From the NCBI GenBank assembly GCA_036501535.1, contig DASYAE010000178.1, positions 1 through 34,147 on the forward strand: DNA of 34,147 bases, written 5' to 3'. The DNA is from DASYAE01 sp036501535. GTDB taxonomy: Bacteria > Actinomycetota > Actinomycetes > Streptomycetales > Catenulisporaceae. Each line of letters opens with the position of its first letter. The stretch's first letter is position 1. Below the pieces are notes generated by a model that worked only from the letters and a program-made list of their open reading frames with translations, was not told where the DNA came from and did not search any database. Of the stretch, positions 30,215-34,147 are shown one piece after another. The translations under genes were made by a program, and so were the position numbers.

Positions 30215-30883
30215 ATGCAAACCGTGCGGGCGGCCGCACCGCGACACCCGCGGCAGGCCCGGCACCGGCATCGGCCCTCGCCGCCTGCCGCCGATGCCGG
30301 GCTGGCGGCGTGCAGCTCGAGCGGGTCCGGCTCGTCCGGCTCGCCGACCTCGAGCACCCCGACGACGTCCTCGGCGCCGGCCGCCGGCAGCGCCGCCATG
30401 GACTTCGGCAGCGCCTGCTCGGCGGTGCCGAAGACCGGCGCGGGCAGCTTCACCGGCATGGCGCAGGCCCCGGTGGCCACCGCCGCGTCGGCCAACCCGG
30501 TCCTGTCCACCCTGGTCTCGGCGGTCCAGCAGGCGGGCTTGGCCGACACGCTCAACAGCGCCCAGGGCATCACCGTCTTCGCCCCCGCGAACGCGGCCTT
30601 CCAGAAGATCCCGTCGGCGACGCTGGACTCCGTGCTGGCGAACAAGTCCGAGCTGACCAAGATCCTGACCTATCACGTGGTCTCCGGACGCCTGACCCCG
30701 GCGCAGCTTCCCGGCACCCACACCACGCTCGAGGGCGGCACGATCACGGTGGCCGGCAGCGGCCAGTCGTACACGGTCACCGGCGGCTCCTCGAGCAACA
30801 CCGCCAATGTGATCTGCGGGAACGTGCAGACCGCGAACGCCACGGTCTACATCATCGACACGGTCCTGATGCCCGCGAGCTGA
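30215..30883 (+). CDS. Fasciclin-domain lipoprotein
   Basis: This encodes 222 residues from ATG 30215. A lipobox-like GLAAC (Cys33) is followed by a Ser/Gly/Thr-rich linker. A FAS1 (fasciclin) domain spans about residues 85-220, with LNSAQGITVFAPANAAFQKI, ILTYHVVSGRLTPAQLPGTH and TVYIIDTVLMPAS. The family includes mycobacterial MPT70/MPT83, whose genes are SigK-controlled, and sigK lies downstream here. The N-terminus is odd: it is Arg/His/Pro-rich, with no hydrophobic core before the lipobox. Another frame upstream reads TPAAGPAPASALAAC, so a frameshift in the signal region is possible. Function: extracellular, adhesion-like, unproven. Confidence 0.8.
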   Translation: MQTVRAAAPRHPRQARHRHRPSPPAADAGLAACSSSGSGSSGSPTSSTPTTSSAPAAGSAAMDFGSACSAVPKTGAGSFTGMAQAPVATAASANPVLSTLVSAVQQAGLADTLNSAQGITVFAPANAAFQKIPSATLDSVLANKSELTKILTYHVVSGRLTPAQLPGTHTTLEGGTITVAGSGQSYTVTGGSSSNTANVICGNVQTANATVYIIDTVLMPAS

Positions 30884-30900
30884 TCCGGCGCCCACACGCC

Positions 30901-30944
30901 CCGGTGCGGCGCCCGTGACACGAACGTTCCGGACGCCGCACCGG
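30901..30944 (+). terminator. Long-stem hairpin between fasciclin and molybdopterin genes
   Basis: CCGGTGCGGCG (30901-30911) and CGCCGCACCGG (30934-30944) form a perfect 11-bp stem with a 22-base loop that itself holds GAACGTTC. It ends 22 bases before the next start codon. It may terminate the fasciclin transcript or protect it. Confidence 0.55.
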
Positions 30945-30966
30945 CACCGCCTCGAGAAGGTGCCCG

Positions 30967-32340
30967 ATGACCGACCCGAATCCCTCCCGGCGACCTCGGC
31001 GAGCATGGCGACTATGGCGACCACGGCGGCCGAGGATCCGATCACTGCTCGCCCGCGCCCCCGAGATCGCCGCCGGGGCGTTGATCGGCGCGATCGGCAC
31101 GGCCGCTGCACTTTCACAGCCGGAGTCGGGGCCGGCATGGTCGCTGCCGAGCATCATCGGAGCCTGCGTCGCGATCGGCGCGCTGTGGCTGCTGGTTCGC
31201 GTCTATCGCACGCCTCAGCCTGCTGGCACCGACGCCGGCACCGGCACCGACACCAGCACCGACGACGCAGGCACTGGACGCCGCGCGTTCCTCGGCACTG
31301 CCGCGGCTCTCGCGGTCGGCTCCGTGGCGGCCGGCTACGGCGCGAACCTGATCACGAGCCGCCGCTATGACGTATCCGCCGCTCGCGCCGGGGTGCGCAT
31401 CCCCAAGCCCGCCTATCCCGCCCCGCCGCTGCCGGCCGGCGTGCACCCGAACGTGGCGGGACTGAGCCCGTTCTTCACCGACAACGACGCGTTCTACCGC
31501 GTTGACACCGACCTGGTGCTGCCTCAGGTCCGGCCGCAGTCGTGGACACTGCGCATCCACGGGATGGTGGACCGGCCGATGGAACTCGACTTCCCCGGCC
31601 TGCTCGCCCTGCCGCTGCACGAGCACGGCCTGACCCTCTCGTGCGTCTCCGACCCGGTCGGCGGCCCCTACGTGGGCAACGCGCGCTGGATCGGCGCATC
31701 CGTCCCCGCGCTGCTGCGCCAAGCCGGTGTCCAGTCTGGCGCGGACCAGCTTCTCGCGAGCGCGGTAGACGGCATGAGCATCGGCACGCCGCTCGAATCC
31801 GTGCTCGACGGGCGCGCGGCGATGCTTGCGGTAGCGATGAACGGACAGGCGCTGCCGATCGCGCACGGCTTTCCGGCAAGGATGCTCATCCCCGGCTTCT
31901 ACGGTTACGCCTCGGCGTGCAAATGGGTCACCGATCTGCACGTGACGACCTTCGCCGCCGAAAAGGCCTACTGGGTCACGCGCGGCTACGCCCAGATCGG
32001 CACCATGAAGACCCAATCCCGCATCGACGTGCCCAAACCCTTCGCACACCTGAACCCGGGCCCGATCACCGTCGCGGGGATCGCCTGGGCCACCGACCGC
32101 GGCATCTCCGCGGTGCAGGTGCAGATCGACGACGGCCCCTGGCAGCAGGCCACGCTCGCCGCATCGGACAGCCCGGATACCTGGCGGCAGTGGACGTACG
32201 ACTGGCAGGCAGACGCAGGGACCCACTCGATCCAGGCGCGCGCGGCCGACGATTCCGGCGCCTTCCAGACCTCTGCGCAGGCCAGCCCCTACCCGTCCGG
32301 CGCGTCCGGGTACGAAAGCCTGGTGGTCGTCGTCGGATGA
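30967..32340 (+). CDS. Membrane-anchored molybdopterin-dependent oxidoreductase
   Basis: This encodes 457 residues. Two membrane segments (about 33-49 and 58-80) are followed by a Thr/Asp/Gly repeat linker and a GRRAFLGTAAALAVGSVAA segment with a Tat-like start (104-125). An oxidoreductase Moco-binding domain of the sulfite oxidase/YedY class spans about 160-340 (LTLSCVSDPVGGPYVGNARW), with Cys226 as the probable molybdenum ligand. A Mo-co dimerisation (Ig-like) domain closes the protein (GIAWATDRGISAVQVQIDDG). The catalytic part should lie outside the membrane and reduce or oxidise an S-oxo compound. This family is commonly linked to fasciclin, sigK and rskA in actinomycetes. The membrane part is shorter than in typical Streptomyces members. 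Confidence 0.88.
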   Translation: MTDPNPSRRPRRAWRLWRPRRPRIRSLLARAPEIAAGALIGAIGTAAALSQPESGPAWSLPSIIGACVAIGALWLLVRVYRTPQPAGTDAGTGTDTSTDDAGTGRRAFLGTAAALAVGSVAAGYGANLITSRRYDVSAARAGVRIPKPAYPAPPLPAGVHPNVAGLSPFFTDNDAFYRVDTDLVLPQVRPQSWTLRIHGMVDRPMELDFPGLLALPLHEHGLTLSCVSDPVGGPYVGNARWIGASVPALLRQAGVQSGADQLLASAVDGMSIGTPLESVLDGRAAMLAVAMNGQALPIAHGFPARMLIPGFYGYASACKWVTDLHVTTFAAEKAYWVTRGYAQIGTMKTQSRIDVPKPFAHLNPGPITVAGIAWATDRGISAVQVQIDDGPWQQATLAASDSPDTWRQWTYDWQADAGTHSIQARAADDSGAFQTSAQASPYPSGASGYESLVVVVG

Positions 32341-32514
32341 GCCGACCGGCGCGGCGCAGTCCACCCTGCATACCCGCTGGGGCAGAATCGCCTGGGCAAC
32401 AGAACTGCACCAGACCAACATCAAACCAATCCGAATCCGCTTCCGCTCCGAACGACTGGTTATGACCTTGTCGAAAACGGCGGCGCCGACCGGTAGGACG
32501 CATGGGTGGCGTGA

Positions 32515-33114
32515 ATGAGCGGCCGTGATTCCCTTCGCGCGCTCGGTGCCGGCTCCGGCTTGGCGGCCGAGGGTCTCGATGTGTGGCTGCACCGGGTCAG
32601 CCTCGGCGAGAAGGACGCGTTCGACCACGTCTACACGGAGCTCTCGGGGCCGGTCTACGGCCTCGCGACGCGGATCCTGCGCGACCCGGCGCTGGCCGAG
32701 GAGGTGGCGCAGGAGGTGTTGGTGGAGGTGTGGCGGACCGCGAGCAGGTTCGATCCGGCGCGCGGCTCGGCGAAGGCGTGGGTGATGACGATCGCGCATC
32801 GGCGCGCGGTCGACCGGGTGCGAGCGGAGCAGGCGGCGTCAGACCGGGTGGAGAAGAGCGCGCGGGAGTCCGCGCGGGTAATGCAGGAGCAGGACGTGGT
32901 CGAGGAGGTCGAGGGCCGGCTCGAGCGGCAGCGGCTGCGTCGGTGCATGGCAGGGCTGACCGACCTGCAACGCGAGTCGGTCACCCTGGCGTATTACAGC
33001 GGATATACGTACCATCAGGTCGCTGAGCTGCTCGGAGCCCCCCTCGGCACGATCAAGACGAGGATGCGCGACGGACTGGCGAAACTGCGCGACTGCCTGG
33101 GGGTCGGGAGGTGA
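32515..33114 (+). CDS. sigK: ECF sigma factor SigK
   Basis: This encodes 199 residues. Sigma region 2 spans about 35-105 (YGLATRILRDPALAEEVAQE, FDPARGSAKAWVMTIAHRRA). Region 4 spans about 140-195 (LTDLQRESVTLAYYSGYTYH, then QVAELLGAPLGTIKTRMRDG). The sequence suits the SigK group, and the gene order fasciclin, molybdopterin oxidoreductase, sigK, rskA supports this. No clear ribosome-binding site precedes ATG 32515. It should direct transcription of the fasciclin and oxidoreductase genes when released from its anti-sigma factor. It overlaps or abuts rskA, depending on the rskA start. Confidence 0.9.
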   Translation: MSGRDSLRALGAGSGLAAEGLDVWLHRVSLGEKDAFDHVYTELSGPVYGLATRILRDPALAEEVAQEVLVEVWRTASRFDPARGSAKAWVMTIAHRRAVDRVRAEQAASDRVEKSARESARVMQEQDVVEEVEGRLERQRLRRCMAGLTDLQRESVTLAYYSGYTYHQVAELLGAPLGTIKTRMRDGLAKLRDCLGVGR

Positions 33115-33119
33115 CGGTC

Positions 33120-33854
33120 ATGGCAGATGCCGAGGTGCACACTCTGACCGGCGCGTACGTGTGCGACGCGCTCGGAGCGGACGAGCGTGCCGCATTCGAG
33201 GCGCACATGGCCAAGTGCCCGGAATGTGCAGCCGAGGTGCGCGAGTTCAGAGAAGTCACCGCGACCATGGCAATGGCAGTCGCGCAGCGCCCCCCGGCCT
33301 CCCTCAAAGCCGGGTTGGACGCCCGCATCGCAGTGACCCGCCAGGTCCCCCCAGCCACCGATGGTGAACCCGGGACGCCGGCACCGCGCAAGCGGGCGCT
33401 GCGCATACGCTCCGCATGGGCAGTCGCCGCGGCCCTCGCCCTGGTGGTCGCCGGCCTAGGCTGGCGCGTGATCGACCAGCAGCACCAGATCAACGGCCTG
33501 AACTCCAAGTCGACGCAGATCTCGCAGCTGCTCTCGGCTCCCGACGCGTACACGGTGCGGGCGGCAGTGGCGGGCGGCGGCAGCGCCCTGATCGTCGACT
33601 CGCGCGAGCGCAACGAGGCCGCGGTGGCCTTCACCGGCCTGGCCAGCGCCCCCACAGGCAGGATCTACCAGCTCTGGCTCATGACCCCGGACGGAAAGGC
33701 CCGTTCGGTAGGGTTGATGCCTTCGACCCCGTCCGCGCCGATCGTGATCAATGGACTGACCGGTGAGGTGCAGGTAGGCATGACGATCGAACCGGCCGGG
33801 GGCAGCATCCAGCCGACCACCACACCGGTGATGGTGGCAGCACTCGGCGCCTGA
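33120..33854 (+). CDS. rskA: Anti-sigma-K factor RskA
   Basis: This encodes 244 residues from ATG 33120, with GGGAGG eight bases upstream. The GTG at 33111 would overlap the sigK stop codon but sits on top of that site. Residues 1-50 form the cytoplasmic anti-sigma domain with a zinc-type HMAKCPEC motif. A single membrane helix lies at about residues 100-122 (SAWAVAAALALVVAGLGW). The extracellular domain, about 120 residues, has the RskA family pattern PTGRIYQLWLMTPDGKARSVG. It should hold SigK at the membrane and release it by regulated proteolysis. Tandem with sigK, it completes the classic pair. Confidence 0.9.
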   Translation: MADAEVHTLTGAYVCDALGADERAAFEAHMAKCPECAAEVREFREVTATMAMAVAQRPPASLKAGLDARIAVTRQVPPATDGEPGTPAPRKRALRIRSAWAVAAALALVVAGLGWRVIDQQHQINGLNSKSTQISQLLSAPDAYTVRAAVAGGGSALIVDSRERNEAAVAFTGLASAPTGRIYQLWLMTPDGKARSVGLMPSTPSAPIVINGLTGEVQVGMTIEPAGGSIQPTTTPVMVAALGA

Positions 33855-34147
33855 CACCAGGACGCGCTGGAACGCAGCCTTCTAACAAAACCCAGCCGCG
33901 CACTTTCCCCGACGCTGGAACTCGGCCACGGCAGTGGGTTCGCTGGAACTTGAGGCGACCGCGGGGCCTGCTTGGCCAGTTGAGTACAGCGCAAGACGAC
34001 CGCGGTAACCGGTCCGTGGTGATCCGTCGCGTGACTCGAAGTAGTCCAGAACACGTGGTCGCGGCGGATTGCCACGGGCATCTTTTGACCTCAAATCCGC
34101 TACGCACTTGGCCAAAGACCAAAGGCGAGTTTTCAGTCAAAAGCACC
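33855..34147. other. Right-end non-coding region
   Basis: No convincing gene is seen. Minus-strand frames of 77-138 codons are open but have no family likeness. CGCTGGAAC occurs three times, at 33865-33873, 33913-33921 and 33941-33949. The last 60 bases are AT-richer, so a gene or promoter may begin beyond the window. Confidence 0.4.

Noticed and set aside
33882..34115. A 77-codon minus-strand frame at the right end
   Set aside because: A possible small protein, but no motif, weak start context and competing frames over the same bases.
1..34147. CRISPR arrays, tRNA or rRNA genes
   Set aside because: The only regular repeats (17-bp and 13-bp units) are contiguous with no spacers, and no tRNA-like or rRNA-like sequence was recognised by eye. 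A tRNAscan or Rfam search was not possible here.

Overview
The window reads as chromosomal DNA of a high-GC actinomycete, probably a filamentous one of the Streptomyces, Catenulispora or Actinospica type. The evidence is the strong third-position G/C bias, frequent GTG starts, a SARP-type regulator, GAF-ANTAR and STAS/SpoIIE-type regulators in number, a SigK/RskA pair and probable leaderless mRNAs. No rRNA, tRNA, CRISPR array, origin or intact mobile element was seen. The genus is inference.

Layout. (1) 1-3063: a membrane protein of unknown function, divergent from a SARP-type regulator whose reading frame continues, after a one-base frame break, into a macro domain resembling that of the Thoeris protein ThsA. 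(2) 3064-3318: a small IS982-like transposase remnant. (3) 3319-4776: a secreted GH79-like glycosidase. (4) 4928-14977: a stress and signalling island. It holds STAS-GAF-ANTAR, two GAF-ANTAR proteins, three further stand-alone STAS proteins, a PAS-SpoIIE-HATPase-STAS fusion, a baeRF2-type ribosome-associated protein and a small basic protein of the so-called plasmid stabilization type. (5) 15003-30069: an organosulfur region of about 15 kb made of three minus-strand transcription units. Unit A is a flavin reductase and four luciferase-like monooxygenases. Unit B is an SsuABC-type importer, a fifth monooxygenase and a TauD-type dioxygenase. Unit C is an SsuD-like monooxygenase and a ROK regulator. 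A plus-strand GNAT/FemAB-like gene lies between A and B. (6) 30215-33854: a fasciclin lipoprotein, a molybdopterin oxidoreductase, sigK and its anti-sigma factor rskA.

The most striking result is that each organosulfur unit is preceded by a short Cys-ending ORF. These are at 20556-20669 (37 codons), 27261-27341 (26) and 29947-30069 (40). Their C-termini align without gaps as RR-[HV]-[VI]-DL-x-R-x4-[LF]-C. They sit between a TTGAC-type promoter with an 18-bp spacer and the first structural gene. Between leader and gene lie a 17-bp tandem repeat array (A), a hairpin spanning the leader stop codon (B), or a 13-bp tandem array abutting a hairpin (C). I read this as three parallel cysteine-responsive attenuators that sense sulfur supply and switch on uptake and desulfonation. 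Importer and oxygenases would then release sulfite from organosulfonates, with FMNH2 supplied by the flavin reductase.
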